From NCBI RefSeq assembly GCF_900112425.1, contig NZ_FOLP01000005.1, positions 124,001 to 188,000 of the forward strand: a stretch of DNA of 64,000 bases. The letters are read 5' to 3'. The notes under the pieces are model-generated. The model was not told the origin of the DNA and did no database searches. It saw only the letters and a list, made by a program, of their open reading frames with translations. This document shows, piece by piece, positions 44,340 to 53,448 of this stretch. How positions within the stretch are numbered: the stretch's first letter is position 1; each line of letters starts with the position of its first letter. Source of the stretch: Variovorax sp. OK212. GTDB lineage: Bacteria; Pseudomonadota; Gammaproteobacteria; Burkholderiales; Burkholderiaceae_C. The translations under genes and the position numbers were made by a program.

Positions 44340-44962
44340 CTATCGTGACACTTCCGTCCGACCTGCCGGTCAAGCGGCAGGACTTCGGCCTCCAGGTCTT
44401 CGACCTGACTTTCAGCAACAGCGAATCGGGTTCGATGCAGGTGGCCGTGCTCGGCCCCGCGCGCCGCACCTGCGCGCTCGTGAGCGAGGAGCGCATTCCG
44501 CTGATGCGGGACGCCGCCGCCTGGCGCGCCCTGGTGCATTCGATGCGCGGCCAGGTCAACGTGCTGGCCGTCCACGACATGCTGCAGCCCGTGCCGCGAG
44601 GCACGGCACGCGGCGCGTGGACCGCGACGCCGGCCGCGGCCGGCGCCTCCGGGCTGACGATTCGCCTGGGCGCCTCCGAAGCGGGCAAGACCCTGCTGCA
44701 GGGCGACTGGATCGGCGTCAACCAGGGCTCGAACCATCGCCAGATGCTGCACGTCCAGTCCGATGCCGTGGCCGATGCGGCCGGCCTGATCACGGTGCAG
44801 TTCGAGCCCGTGCTGCGCACGCCGGTGGTGGCGGGCAGCACGGTCGTCTGGGACCGCCCGACCTGCCTGATGCGGCGGGTCGACACCAAGACCACCTGGG
44901 CCTCGGAGTCGCGCACGCAAGGCGGCTTCAGCCTGGACCTGATGGAGTCGTGGGAACAATGA
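44336..44962 (+). CDS. Distal tail protein
   Basis: This 208-residue protein begins MTIVTLPSDLPVKRQDFGLQVFDLTFSNSESGSMQ and has QVFDLTFSNSESG and RDAAAWRALVHSMRGQVNVLAV. It resembles phage proteins that form the tail end next to the tape measure; it fills the place of lambda gpM or a Dit-like protein. Starts and stops overlap neighbours by ATGA. The finer role is inferred from position. Confidence 0.68.
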   Translation: MTIVTLPSDLPVKRQDFGLQVFDLTFSNSESGSMQVAVLGPARRTCALVSEERIPLMRDAAAWRALVHSMRGQVNVLAVHDMLQPVPRGTARGAWTATPAAAGASGLTIRLGASEAGKTLLQGDWIGVNQGSNHRQMLHVQSDAVADAAGLITVQFEPVLRTPVVAGSTVVWDRPTCLMRRVDTKTTWASESRTQGGFSLDLMESWEQ

Positions 44963-45576
44963 CCATCCAGACCAGCTCCGGCTTTCAAGCAGCCGCGCGC
45001 TCCCAGACCTACGGCCAGCTGGCCCTCGTCGAGCTCAAGCTCCAGAGCGGCACCGCGCGCTTCACGAACTGGCCGCTGACGCTCCAGCTGATGGGCCAGA
45101 CGTGGCAAGGCGTGGGCAATCTCGGCTCCATCGGCGAGCTTCACGAAAGCGAAGACGGCGCCGCGGAGAAGCTGACGCTCACGCTGTCGCCCGTCGACAT
45201 CGGCACGCGCGCGCTTGCACTGGGCGACCCGAGCGACTACCAGGACCGCGGCGTGCGCGTGTGGATCGCGCTGCTCGACGCCGCCACGCTGCAGGTCAGC
45301 GGCGAACCGGTGTTGCGCTTCGCGGGCGTGATGGACCAGATGAAGGTCGAGCGCGACGGCCCCACCGCGAAGATTTCGATGGAGTGCCGCACCGCCTCCT
45401 ACGACGTGCGCTCCAACCCCGCGTCTCTTCGAACCAACGATGCCCAGCACCAGGTCAAGCACCCTGGCGAGCGCGGCTTCGAATACCTGAATTCCATGAT
45501 CGGGTCGCCCACCGTGTGGGTCAACAAGTACCTGCAGATGGCACTGAACTACTGGGCCCGGGCACGAGGCAAATGA
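44959..45576 (+). CDS. Tail tip/hub protein (gpL-like position)
   Basis: This 205-residue protein is strand-rich: YGQLALVELKLQSGTARFTNWPLTL, GVMDQMKVERDGPTAKISMECR, ending with a conserved NSMIGSPTVWVNKYLQMALNYW. It lies between the distal tail protein and the peptidase-like gene, where lambda has gpL. The sequence resembles uncharacterised phage tail proteins of beta- and gammaproteobacteria. No Fe-S cysteine set is visible. Confidence 0.6.
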   Translation: MTIQTSSGFQAAARSQTYGQLALVELKLQSGTARFTNWPLTLQLMGQTWQGVGNLGSIGELHESEDGAAEKLTLTLSPVDIGTRALALGDPSDYQDRGVRVWIALLDAATLQVSGEPVLRFAGVMDQMKVERDGPTAKISMECRTASYDVRSNPASLRTNDAQHQVKHPGERGFEYLNSMIGSPTVWVNKYLQMALNYWARARGK

Positions 45577-45992
45577 CCATGCAGAACCTAGACGATTTCA
45601 TCGCGGTGCGAAGAAATGCACCCTTCGAGTACTTCCGGCACGACTGCGCGCACATCGCGGCCGACTGGGTCATCGAGCGCACCGGCAAGGACCCGCTGGC
45701 GGACCTGCGTGCGGCCGATGCGCCCATCGGCAGAAGAAGCCTGCTGGCTGCCTTGCGCGCGGTGCGCGCCGCCGGCGGATTCATGCCGGCCGCCACCGCG
45801 CGGCTCGGCCCACCCTTGCCCGGTGCGATGGCGCAGCGCGGCGACGTGGTGCTGGCGCGCAGCGGCGGCAAGGTCGGGCGCGTGTCGGGCTACAGCTTCG
45901 GGATCTGCACGGGGTCGCACATCGCGGCACCAGCGGCCGACCGGCTTGTGTTCTTGCCACTTACTTCGGGGGTTGCCACATGGCGCGTTTGA
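45573..45992 (+). CDS. DUF6950-like tail assembly protein (NlpC/P60-like, gpK position)
   Basis: This 139-residue protein has the cysteine-peptidase-like front FEYFRHDCAHIAADWVIERTGKDPLADLR (nucleophile candidate Cys24) and the late basic-strand part GDVVLARSGGKVGRVSGYSFGICTG. It fits the DUF6950/NlpC-like group found at the gpK position in phage tails. Its stop overlaps the next gene by 13 bases. Confidence 0.72.
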   Translation: MTMQNLDDFIAVRRNAPFEYFRHDCAHIAADWVIERTGKDPLADLRAADAPIGRRSLLAALRAVRAAGGFMPAATARLGPPLPGAMAQRGDVVLARSGGKVGRVSGYSFGICTGSHIAAPAADRLVFLPLTSGVATWRV

Positions 45993-48900
45993 TTCGCTTC
46001 ACTCTTGCTCTCGGGGCTCTCCTGGGAATGTGCACCGCGGCGATGGCGGACCCCGTTTCGATTCTGGGCGCGATCGGGACCGCAGTGGGGGCTACGACGT
46101 CGGTTGTTGCCGTGGGCGGCTTGGTCGTCTCGACGGCGATCTCCATCGTGGCGAGCGCTTACGGCAACATGCAAGCCAAGAAGCAGGCCAAGGCCGCCGC
46201 GGCCCGCAAGCTCGCCGAGGACGTCGCGAACATCAAGGAACGCACCACCACGATCATCGCGTCCGATGCACCGCACGCCGTCATCTACGGCGAGCCCGCA
46301 CCGGTCGGTGGTGCCGTCGTGGCGGTGCTCACCGGTGGCGAGTACAACCACCTGAAGCACGTCGTCATGGTCCTGGCCGCGCACCCGTGCGAAGCCGTGA
46401 CCGACATCCAGATCGAAGGTGTCTCGCTCGGCGCGCTCGATGCGAACGGGTATGCCTCGAATCCCGAATTCATCGTCACGGATTCGGAGTCGATCAACGG
46501 CGGCGTGCCCGGCGTCAACGTGCAGGTCCACCTGTCGCCCGGCGGAGTCGACACCGCCGATGCGTACATGCGCGACAACCTCGATCCGTGGCCGTCCAGC
46601 AAGGGCCTGTGGACCGAAGCCCACAAGCTGAGCGGCTACACGTACATCGTCGTCACGCTCAACCTGTTCGTCGAACGCTTCCAGGGCGGCCTGCCATCGA
46701 TCACGGCGAGCGTCAAGGGCAAGAAGGTCTACGACCCGCGCAGCGCAGCGACGGTGTACAGCCGCAACCCCGCGCTGTGCCTGGCCGACTTCCTGCGTTC
46801 GGAAGAAGGCTACCTGGCCTCCAACGACCAGATCGACCAGAACGCGCTGATCGTTGCAGCCAACGCCTGCGAGACGCCTGTCTACGACCCCGGCACGGCC
46901 ATGGCCGACCGGGTTAACTACGGCAGCAGCGCCGCACGCTACACCTGCGACGGCATGTTCCGTTCGGACCAGGACCGCGACAGCACGCGCCAGCAGCTCG
47001 AGGACACGATGGCGGGCTACAGCCTCGAATCGGGCGGTGTCTGGCGCATCCTGGCCGGCGCGTGGACCACGCCGGTGCTCGCGTTGACCGACGACGACCT
47101 GCTGGCGCCCATCACCGTGGTGCAGACCTGCAACCCCGGCACCGCGCGCTACAACGGCGCGAGGGGCACCTACGTCAACCTGACGCGCACCGGCGTCTCG
47201 GAAGACTTCAAGCAGTACCAGAACGCGGTCTTCCGCGGCAACGACCAGAAGGACAAGTTCCTCGATCTCGTGCTCCCGTTCACCACGGCGCATGCACGCA
47301 CCCACCAGATCGCGCGTGTGCTCGTCGAGCAGAGCCGGGGCGGCTTCGTGCTGCAGATCCATCCGAAGATGCTGGCGTGGCACCTGCAGCCGGGCGACCG
47401 CATCGTGCTCACGAGCGTGCTGTACGGCTTTGCCAACAAGCCGTTCCGCGTGCAGGACTGGAGCTATTCGATGAGCTCGCCGCTGTCGTTCCAGGTCATC
47501 GAGGACGAGGAAGCCTTCTACGACACGGCCGACGAGGTGCTGCGCGACCCTTCTCCGAACACCAACCTGCCGAACCCGTTCCTGCTGCCACAGCCGCCGC
47601 TCGATCTGCAGGTACGCAGCGGCCAGGAGCAGATGGTGCAGCAGGGCGGCACGCTGGTGATCCGCGCGCGGGTGAGCTGGTCGGCGTCGGTGGACGACGC
47701 AGTGCTGCGCGGCGGGAACGTGCAGGTGCAGTGGCGCACGACCACGCCGGTCGGCGACTGGCAGTCCGTCACCTTGCCGGGCACGGCCACCGAGACCTTC
47801 CTGCTCGGCCTCGAGGTGCATGGCGAGTACCAGGTGCGCGTGCGGTTCATGACGGCCTATGCGTCGAGCTACTGGACGATGGTGACGCACACGCTGCAGG
47901 GCGCGAGCGTGAAGCCGGGCGACGTCGAGGGATTGAGCCTCGTCGTCGAATCGGCCGGCGTGGTGGCGCGCTGGTCGGCGCCCACCGGCATCGACCTGCT
48001 CGAATGGGGCGCGACGCGCATCTTCATCGGCGCCACGTTCGAGACGGCGGTGGAGCGATGGACCGGCAAGGCCCTGGCCGCCAACATCGGCTGGCTGCCG
48101 GCCGGGACGGTGAAGGTCTGGGCCCAGCATGGCAATACGCAAGGGGTCTGGGGTGTTCCGATCTCGGCCACCATCGACATTGCACAGCCTGCCCAGCCCA
48201 TCGTGCGCGGCGAAGTCTGGGGCGCGCAGATCGAGCTGGCCTGGCAGGCCTGCGGCACCACGCAGCCGGTCTCGGCGTACATCGTCAAGGTGGGAGCGAC
48301 GCTGGCGGAGGCGGTCGAGATCGGCCACACGGGCTCGCTGAATTTCGTGCGCACCGAGCCGGTGGCCGCCACGCGCATCTACTGGGTGACGGCGTTCGAC
48401 ATGGCCGGCAATGCCAGCGATGCGGGGTATGTACAGCTTGCTTCGCTGCCGTCGATCGACGATGCCATCAAGGAGCTGCAGGAAGGGCTCGACGAGCAGA
48501 TCGCCGACCTGCTGAACGTCAACGCCGGTATCAGCGAGCGGCTGATCGACGAGTCCATCGAGCGTGGTACCGCCATCACGCATGTCGAGAAGGTGGTGAG
48601 CGACACGGCCGAGCAGCTGGCGCAGCGCATCGACACCGTCTCGGCACGCGCCGTCGGCTATGTGCGCGCCAACCTGGTCTTCAACGGCGGGTTTGAATTC
48701 GACCTCGACAGGTGGGACCTGCAGGGCAACGCCTGGGAAGTGGTGGAAGACGATTGGGGTACGTCCGTTCGGCTCCATGCGGCGGCGCCTGCGAATGGCC
48801 GGCTCGTCAGCGCCAGCTTTCCGGTCAAGCCCGGCACCTGGTATGCGGGTTCCGGCGACTCGATGTTCCAGAGCGAGGTAGGCCAGAGTGGGTTTGCGCT

Positions 48901-50170
48901 CGAGTTCTTCGATGCGACGGGCATATCGCTGGGCATCACCGACACCCGCGAGGAAGGTCGGCACGGGTTCATGAACGAGCAATTGCGTCGCAACGAGTTC
49001 GCGGTGGAGGCAACTGCGCCGGCTGCCGCGGTCACGGGCAAGGCCGTGTTCTTTTGGAGCGGCTATGCCGCAGGCGGCGGAATGGGCGTGCGCTTCGTGA
49101 AGGTCGAGCAGGGCCGCTTCCCGGTCACGCCTTACACGTCGGAAGCCAGCGACCGAGGTGCGGTGGCGGCCATCCGTGAAGAGGTGGTGGCGCGCGCAGC
49201 CGCTGACGTGGCGGAAGCGGCGGCCCGCACGACGCTGGTCGCGCGCGTCAACGGCGCGGAAGCCGCCATCGACCAGGAAGCGCAGGTGCGCGCCGACGAA
49301 ACCGGGCGGCTGTCGGCCAAATGGGGATTGAAGGTTGTCGCCGGCAGCAAGGTCGCTGGCGTGCTGCTGAACAACGACGGGCAGGAGAGCAACTTCACGG
49401 TGCTTGTCGACCGGTTCGCCGTGGCACAGCAGGCCGCGGGCGGTGCCACGAAGTATCCCTTCGTGGTGGGCTCTGTGGGTGGGTCACCCACCGTCGGCAT
49501 CGACGGCACGCTGGTCGTGGACGGCTCGATCCTCGCGCGCTCGATCAGCGTCGACCGGCTGTCGGCGATCACTTCACGGCTGGGCTACGTGAACGCGGGC
49601 CAGATCGACATCTCCGGCGACGGCGTGGGCGGCTGGGGTTACCTGCGCAGCGCCAACAAATGGTTCGGGGACGGCGGCTGGGGGTGGATCCTGGCGCGGC
49701 ACACGGGTGGCGACACCTTCGTCGACATGACCTGCAATGGCATGGGCCTGCAGATGCAGAACGCCACAGGGCGCTTCCGGCTCTGGGGACCAGGCTTCGA
49801 CCTGCGCAACGAGGGGCTGGTGATCAATCAGCTCGACGTGATCGATACGCTGAACCTTCGGGGTCAGGCTGTCACGGTGCCGTCGTTTGCATCGTCCGGC
49901 TCGAACACCGTCCAGGTCGTGCACTTCGTGCCGGGCGGCGTGCCGCTGGACACCTTCATCCTGGGTTCCGTGTTCGTGTTGCAGACGAGCTTCGTGACTC
50001 TCGCAGTCGACGGCATGCCGGTCTGGAGCGGTGCGGGGATTGCCGGCAGCACGGTGACGGGGGGCGTCCAGGTGCCAATGAACCCTGGCGCACACACGAT
50101 TTCCTTCGCTTCTTTTTCCCCTGCCGGTACTGCCGGATCTTCCATCTACGCGCTGTCCACGCGCCGCTGA
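45980..50170 (+). CDS. J-like tail tip receptor-binding protein
   Basis: This 1396-residue protein has a hydrophobic, Gly/Ala-rich start (residues 1-65), followed by the phage host-specificity (gpJ) core: IIASDAPHAVIYGEPAPVGGAV, the VLAAHPCEAVTDIQIEGV segment and CDGMFRSDQDRDSTRQQLEDTMAGYSLESGGVWRI. Fibronectin-like domains come next, then the DUF1983 module (LSAKWGLKVVAGSKVAGVLL). The C-terminal 350 residues hold a predicted receptor-binding or fibre domain (QIDISGDGVGG...). In lambda this protein binds the outer-membrane receptor and decides host range. In a tailocin it would define which strains are killed. Confidence 0.85.
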   Translation: MARLIRFTLALGALLGMCTAAMADPVSILGAIGTAVGATTSVVAVGGLVVSTAISIVASAYGNMQAKKQAKAAAARKLAEDVANIKERTTTIIASDAPHAVIYGEPAPVGGAVVAVLTGGEYNHLKHVVMVLAAHPCEAVTDIQIEGVSLGALDANGYASNPEFIVTDSESINGGVPGVNVQVHLSPGGVDTADAYMRDNLDPWPSSKGLWTEAHKLSGYTYIVVTLNLFVERFQGGLPSITASVKGKKVYDPRSAATVYSRNPALCLADFLRSEEGYLASNDQIDQNALIVAANACETPVYDPGTAMADRVNYGSSAARYTCDGMFRSDQDRDSTRQQLEDTMAGYSLESGGVWRILAGAWTTPVLALTDDDLLAPITVVQTCNPGTARYNGARGTYVNLTRTGVSEDFKQYQNAVFRGNDQKDKFLDLVLPFTTAHARTHQIARVLVEQSRGGFVLQIHPKMLAWHLQPGDRIVLTSVLYGFANKPFRVQDWSYSMSSPLSFQVIEDEEAFYDTADEVLRDPSPNTNLPNPFLLPQPPLDLQVRSGQEQMVQQGGTLVIRARVSWSASVDDAVLRGGNVQVQWRTTTPVGDWQSVTLPGTATETFLLGLEVHGEYQVRVRFMTAYASSYWTMVTHTLQGASVKPGDVEGLSLVVESAGVVARWSAPTGIDLLEWGATRIFIGATFETAVERWTGKALAANIGWLPAGTVKVWAQHGNTQGVWGVPISATIDIAQPAQPIVRGEVWGAQIELAWQACGTTQPVSAYIVKVGATLAEAVEIGHTGSLNFVRTEPVAATRIYWVTAFDMAGNASDAGYVQLASLPSIDDAIKELQEGLDEQIADLLNVNAGISERLIDESIERGTAITHVEKVVSDTAEQLAQRIDTVSARAVGYVRANLVFNGGFEFDLDRWDLQGNAWEVVEDDWGTSVRLHAAAPANGRLVSASFPVKPGTWYAGSGDSMFQSEVGQSGFALEFFDATGISLGITDTREEGRHGFMNEQLRRNEFAVEATAPAAAVTGKAVFFWSGYAAGGGMGVRFVKVEQGRFPVTPYTSEASDRGAVAAIREEVVARAAADVAEAAARTTLVARVNGAEAAIDQEAQVRADETGRLSAKWGLKVVAGSKVAGVLLNNDGQESNFTVLVDRFAVAQQAAGGATKYPFVVGSVGGSPTVGIDGTLVVDGSILARSISVDRLSAITSRLGYVNAGQIDISGDGVGGWGYLRSANKWFGDGGWGWILARHTGGDTFVDMTCNGMGLQMQNATGRFRLWGPGFDLRNEGLVINQLDVIDTLNLRGQAVTVPSFASSGSNTVQVVHFVPGGVPLDTFILGSVFVLQTSFVTLAVDGMPVWSGAGIAGSTVTGGVQVPMNPGAHTISFASFSPAGTAGSSIYALSTRR

Positions 50171-50173
50171 ACC

Positions 50174-50785
50174 ATGCCCAACTTCACTGTCTACAACGCC
50201 CGCACGGGCGAGATCCGCTGCACCGGCACACAGGCGACGATCGAGTGGTGCCATGCACAGGCCGGCCCGGGCGAGTCTGTCTACCTGGGCTCTGCACAGC
50301 CGGGTTCGTACATTCGCAACGGCGTTCCCGAACCGCTGCCGCCCAAGCCGGACGAGCACCATGTCTTCGATTGGGCGGCTCACGCCTGGCGCGACCCGCG
50401 CACGCCGGACGACCTGCGAACGCAACTCAAGGCCGACCTCGCAGAGCAACGCTGGAACGCCGAGACGAGCGGCCTCGCGCTGGCGAACGGCCTGCGCATC
50501 AAGACCGCCAGGGAAGATCGCGCTGCGCTCACCGAGCAACTCGCCAGCATGGCATCGAGTGGTCTCGAGCGTATCGACTTCAAGGCTGCAGATGGCTTCG
50601 TGACTCTCACGAGCGAACAAGTCCAAGCCGTATCGCGCGCTGTCGCGGACCACGTGCAGCGCTGTTTCTCCGCCGAGCGCGCGGCCTGCGCGTTCGTCGA
50701 CGGACTCGGCGACGCAGAGATTCCGGCCCGTTGCAGCCTGGCCGACTTCATGGGCTTGCCGCCCACCGATCCATCGTTCGCATGA
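50174..50785 (+). CDS. Phage tail fibre/assembly protein with DUF4376-like region
   Basis: This 203-residue protein starts MPNFTVYNARTGEIRCTGTQATIE. Its C-terminal half (LRTQLKADLAEQRWNAETSGLALANGLRIKTAREDRAAL) matches DUF4376-like phage proteins that act as tail fibre assembly chaperones. A short segment (HHVFDWAAHAWRDPRTPDDL) is typical of chaperone-type domains. It directly follows the J-like gene. Confidence 0.68.
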   Translation: MPNFTVYNARTGEIRCTGTQATIEWCHAQAGPGESVYLGSAQPGSYIRNGVPEPLPPKPDEHHVFDWAAHAWRDPRTPDDLRTQLKADLAEQRWNAETSGLALANGLRIKTAREDRAALTEQLASMASSGLERIDFKAADGFVTLTSEQVQAVSRAVADHVQRCFSAERAACAFVDGLGDAEIPARCSLADFMGLPPTDPSFA

Positions 50786-50829
50786 CCGAACAACTCGACC
50801 AACCCATCAACCAACCCCAGGAGTCCTGA

Positions 50830-51267
50830 ATGGCATATTCACCCGCATCCGCCAACGCTTTCATCAAATTGATTCTGCTCGGCACGCCGATCGCCGGCCT
50901 TGCCGACAACGCATCGCTGAACCCGTCGACGGATCTCTACATCAGTCTTCTCACGGCGGTCCCCGGCGCCGGCGCCAACCAGAGCACCAACGAGCTCGTG
51001 TACCCGGGCTACGTGCGCATGCCCGTGCCGCGCAGCCCTGCGGGCTGGTCGGTGATCGGGAGCGAGGCATTCCTGGTGAATGCGCTCGAGTTCCTGGAAG
51101 TGGCCGGCACGGCCGCGGGCACCGCCACGCACCTGGGCATCGGCACCGCGGCGGCGGGCAATGGCGTGCTGCTGCTGCACGGCGCACTGACGCCCGTCAT
51201 CCCGATCCAGGCCGGCGTCGTGCCGCGTCTCAAGACGTCGACCAAGGTCGCGTTCCTCACGGTCTGA
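50830..51267 (+). CDS. Tail fibre protein (short)
   Basis: This 145-residue protein, MAYSPASANAFIKLILLGTPIAGLADNASLNPST, resembles small phage tail fibre proteins. It is strand-rich and ends PIQAGVVPRLKTSTKVAFLTV. A GGAG site follows a CAACC-rich leader. It likely forms part of the tip or the fibre base. Confidence 0.6.
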   Translation: MAYSPASANAFIKLILLGTPIAGLADNASLNPSTDLYISLLTAVPGAGANQSTNELVYPGYVRMPVPRSPAGWSVIGSEAFLVNALEFLEVAGTAAGTATHLGIGTAAAGNGVLLLHGALTPVIPIQAGVVPRLKTSTKVAFLTV

Positions 51268-51280
51268 ACGGCACAACGCG

Positions 51281-52294
51281 ATGGCACACAAGACCACCGA
51301 CCGCATCCTGGAGGCCAGCACCACCGTGGGGCTGGGCGCCTTCGCACTGGAGGGCGCCGTCGATGCATATCGACCGTTCTCCGCCGCTGGTATGGCAGAT
51401 GAAGACACCTGCCACTACATGATCAACGCGGTCGACTCCGTCGGCCGCCCTACCGGCCTGTTCGAGCTTGGCCGGGCCACCATGACCGCCGGTGCGCTTG
51501 CACGCACGCTGGTGATCGCATCGAGCAACGACGGCGCGAAGGTCGACTTTCCGGTCGGGCCGAAGCAGATCGGGCTGACCATCCTGTCGGCGTCCACCGA
51601 ACAGCTCAAGGCCGATTGGCAGGAAGCGCTCGGCCTCGACCAGACGGGCATGGTCTGCTACTTTGCGCAGTCGGCACCGCCCGCGGGTTACCTCAAGCGC
51701 AACGGCGCGGCGGTGTCGCGCACGACCTATGCGCGGCTCTTCGCGAAGATCGGCACCACCTACGGCGCAGGCGACGGTTCGGCCACCTTCAACCTGCCCG
51801 ATGGGCGCGGCGTGTTCGACCGCGGCCTTGACGATGGGCGCGGGCTGGACCCGGGACGTGCGCTGGGCTCCTACCAGGACAGCGCGAACCTGGCGCACGC
51901 CCATGGCATCACCGATCCGGGGCACGTCCATGCGATCACCGACCCGGGTCATGCCCACGGGGTCGCTGACGGGGGGCACGCGCACGGCGCCTGGACGGAC
52001 GCGCAGGGCTGGCACGGTCACAACTACTCCCGCGGACATTTGTCCGGCGTCGGCGCGGGCATTCCAGGCTCGCTCGGCAACATCACGGACGGCCATGAAA
52101 CGCTGGGCACGGAAGGCGCGGGCAGCCACAGCCACAACGTGGGAGTGAGCGCGTCTGGAACGGGCATCGGCATCTACGCCGCGGCAACCGGCATCGTCAT
52201 CAAGAACGTGGTCACGGGCATCACGCTGAGCAACAACGGCGGCACCGAGGCCCGACCGCGCAACAACGCCTACCTCGCATGCATCAAGTACTGA
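51281..52294 (+). CDS. Tail collar-domain fibre protein with His-rich shaft
   Basis: This 337-residue protein contains a phage tail collar domain (about residues 120-185: PPAGYLKRNGAAVSRTTYARLFAKIGTTYGAGDGSATFNLPD). Next is a His-rich repeat (residues 206-235) with four HxH pairs (HAHG, HVHA, HAHG, HAHG) in units of ITDPGH. Then there is a Gly-rich beta region. Such HxH sites in phage tips and short fibres bind metal ions that hold trimers together. The closing RPRNNAYLACIKY is the usual collar-domain end. Confidence 0.8.
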   Translation: MAHKTTDRILEASTTVGLGAFALEGAVDAYRPFSAAGMADEDTCHYMINAVDSVGRPTGLFELGRATMTAGALARTLVIASSNDGAKVDFPVGPKQIGLTILSASTEQLKADWQEALGLDQTGMVCYFAQSAPPAGYLKRNGAAVSRTTYARLFAKIGTTYGAGDGSATFNLPDGRGVFDRGLDDGRGLDPGRALGSYQDSANLAHAHGITDPGHVHAITDPGHAHGVADGGHAHGAWTDAQGWHGHNYSRGHLSGVGAGIPGSLGNITDGHETLGTEGAGSHSHNVGVSASGTGIGIYAAATGIVIKNVVTGITLSNNGGTEARPRNNAYLACIKY

Positions 52295-52296
52295 CC

Positions 52297-52944
52297 ATGA
52301 AGACCAAGACCGTTTATTCATTCGGCCCCGACCGGATCTACGTCGGCCCCATCGAGCTCGACGAGAGCGACCTTTCGCCGGCCGACGAGGCCGACGTCTG
52401 GCTCGTCCCCGGCAACTGCCTGGCGGCGGAGCCGCCGCACCCCATCGAAGGCAAGCGCTATTTCGCGGCGGCCAACGGCATGTGGATTGCCGAGGACATT
52501 CCTGTGCCTGAACCGCTTCCCGAGCCACCGGTGACGCCGGAACCGGAAGCGCCCGGCAGCGAGCCGCCTGCGGCGCCCGAGCCTCATGTGCCGACCCTCG
52601 AGGAACGTGCCGCGGCTTTGCGCAACGAAGTGCAGAAGCATCTCGACCGAACGGCGGTTGCCTACGGTTTCGACGACATCAGGACCGCGGTCACCTACGC
52701 CGATGAGCCTGCCGTCCCACGATTCCAGGCGCAGGGGCGTGCCTTTCGCGCATGGCGCTCGCTGGTGTGGGACTTCTGCTATTCGTTGCAGGAAAAGGTC
52801 GCGGCCGGTGAGAGCGACGAGCCGACACTGGAACAACTCCTGCAGATGTTGCCGGTGTGCGATTTCCTCGCGTTCGAGCCGGGTCCCGTGCCAGCACCCG
52901 AACAAGGTCAAGCGGTGCCGGCTCCTGAAGCCCCGGCGGAGTAG
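52297..52944 (+). CDS. Tail fibre assembly-like protein with Pro-rich linker
   Basis: This 215-residue protein has a front domain (MKTKTVYSFGPDRIYVGPIELDESDL...) like tail-fibre assembly proteins. A Pro/Glu-rich linker (about residues 69-101) leads to a helical C-terminal domain (LEERAAALRNEVQKHLDRTAVAYGFDDIRTAVTYA) that resembles phage chaperone-type proteins. It starts two bases after the collar gene stop. Its role in fibre assembly is inferred. Confidence 0.62.
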   Translation: MKTKTVYSFGPDRIYVGPIELDESDLSPADEADVWLVPGNCLAAEPPHPIEGKRYFAAANGMWIAEDIPVPEPLPEPPVTPEPEAPGSEPPAAPEPHVPTLEERAAALRNEVQKHLDRTAVAYGFDDIRTAVTYADEPAVPRFQAQGRAFRAWRSLVWDFCYSLQEKVAAGESDEPTLEQLLQMLPVCDFLAFEPGPVPAPEQGQAVPAPEAPAE

Positions 52945-52950
52945 CACCCG

Positions 52951-53433
52951 ATGTTCGGCGCATTGACCTTCGGGGCCTCGACTTTCGGCGCCAAGCCGTT
53001 TTCGGGTGCGCTCGTCATCGAGGTGGCAGGGCTGCTGGCGGCAGGAGCCGGTGTGGAGGGCTTGGGTGCCGGTAGGGCCTCGTCCGGTGGATTGATCGAG
53101 ATGAGCGCGGACGCCCGGGCGGGCCTGGTCGCACTGCGAAGTGCCGCCGCAACGGCGACGCAAGGCGCGGTGCTCGAAGCGCAGAGCTCGATCGTGTCGA
53201 ACGTCTCCGGCCTTGTGTCGCAGTCCGCGCCGCTGATGGGCATGGGGTCCGCGGTTGTGTCCTCGGAAGGCCGTGTCGAGGCATCGGCCGACTTCCTGGG
53301 ATACCGCTTGCGGGCTTACGACCAGCTGTTCCCCGCCAACGTGGCAAACGGTGACGTGGTGCAGATCGGCGCGCGGCTGTACGAATGGCGTGCGAACGCC
53401 GGCCGCTGGCGTCCGGCAGGCCCGGCGCCCTGA
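52951..53433 (+). CDS. Hypothetical phage tail protein, last gene of the tailocin
   Basis: This 160-residue protein begins MFGALTFGASTFGAKPFSG, an N-terminus found in small phage structural proteins. A helical Ala/Ser-rich middle and a strand-rich C-terminus (FLGYRLRAYDQLFPANVANGDVVQIGARLYEWRAN) follow. The end resembles a carbohydrate- or receptor-facing beta fold. Function unknown. A strong terminator follows 15 bases later. Confidence 0.58.
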   Translation: MFGALTFGASTFGAKPFSGALVIEVAGLLAAGAGVEGLGAGRASSGGLIEMSADARAGLVALRSAAATATQGAVLEAQSSIVSNVSGLVSQSAPLMGMGSAVVSSEGRVEASADFLGYRLRAYDQLFPANVANGDVVQIGARLYEWRANAGRWRPAGPAP

Positions 53434-53448
53434 GGTACCGGCAGGGCA

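Noticed and set aside
45890..48982. 1030-codon reverse frame opposite the J-like gene
   Set aside because: Shadow of a real forward gene with clear phage tail motifs.
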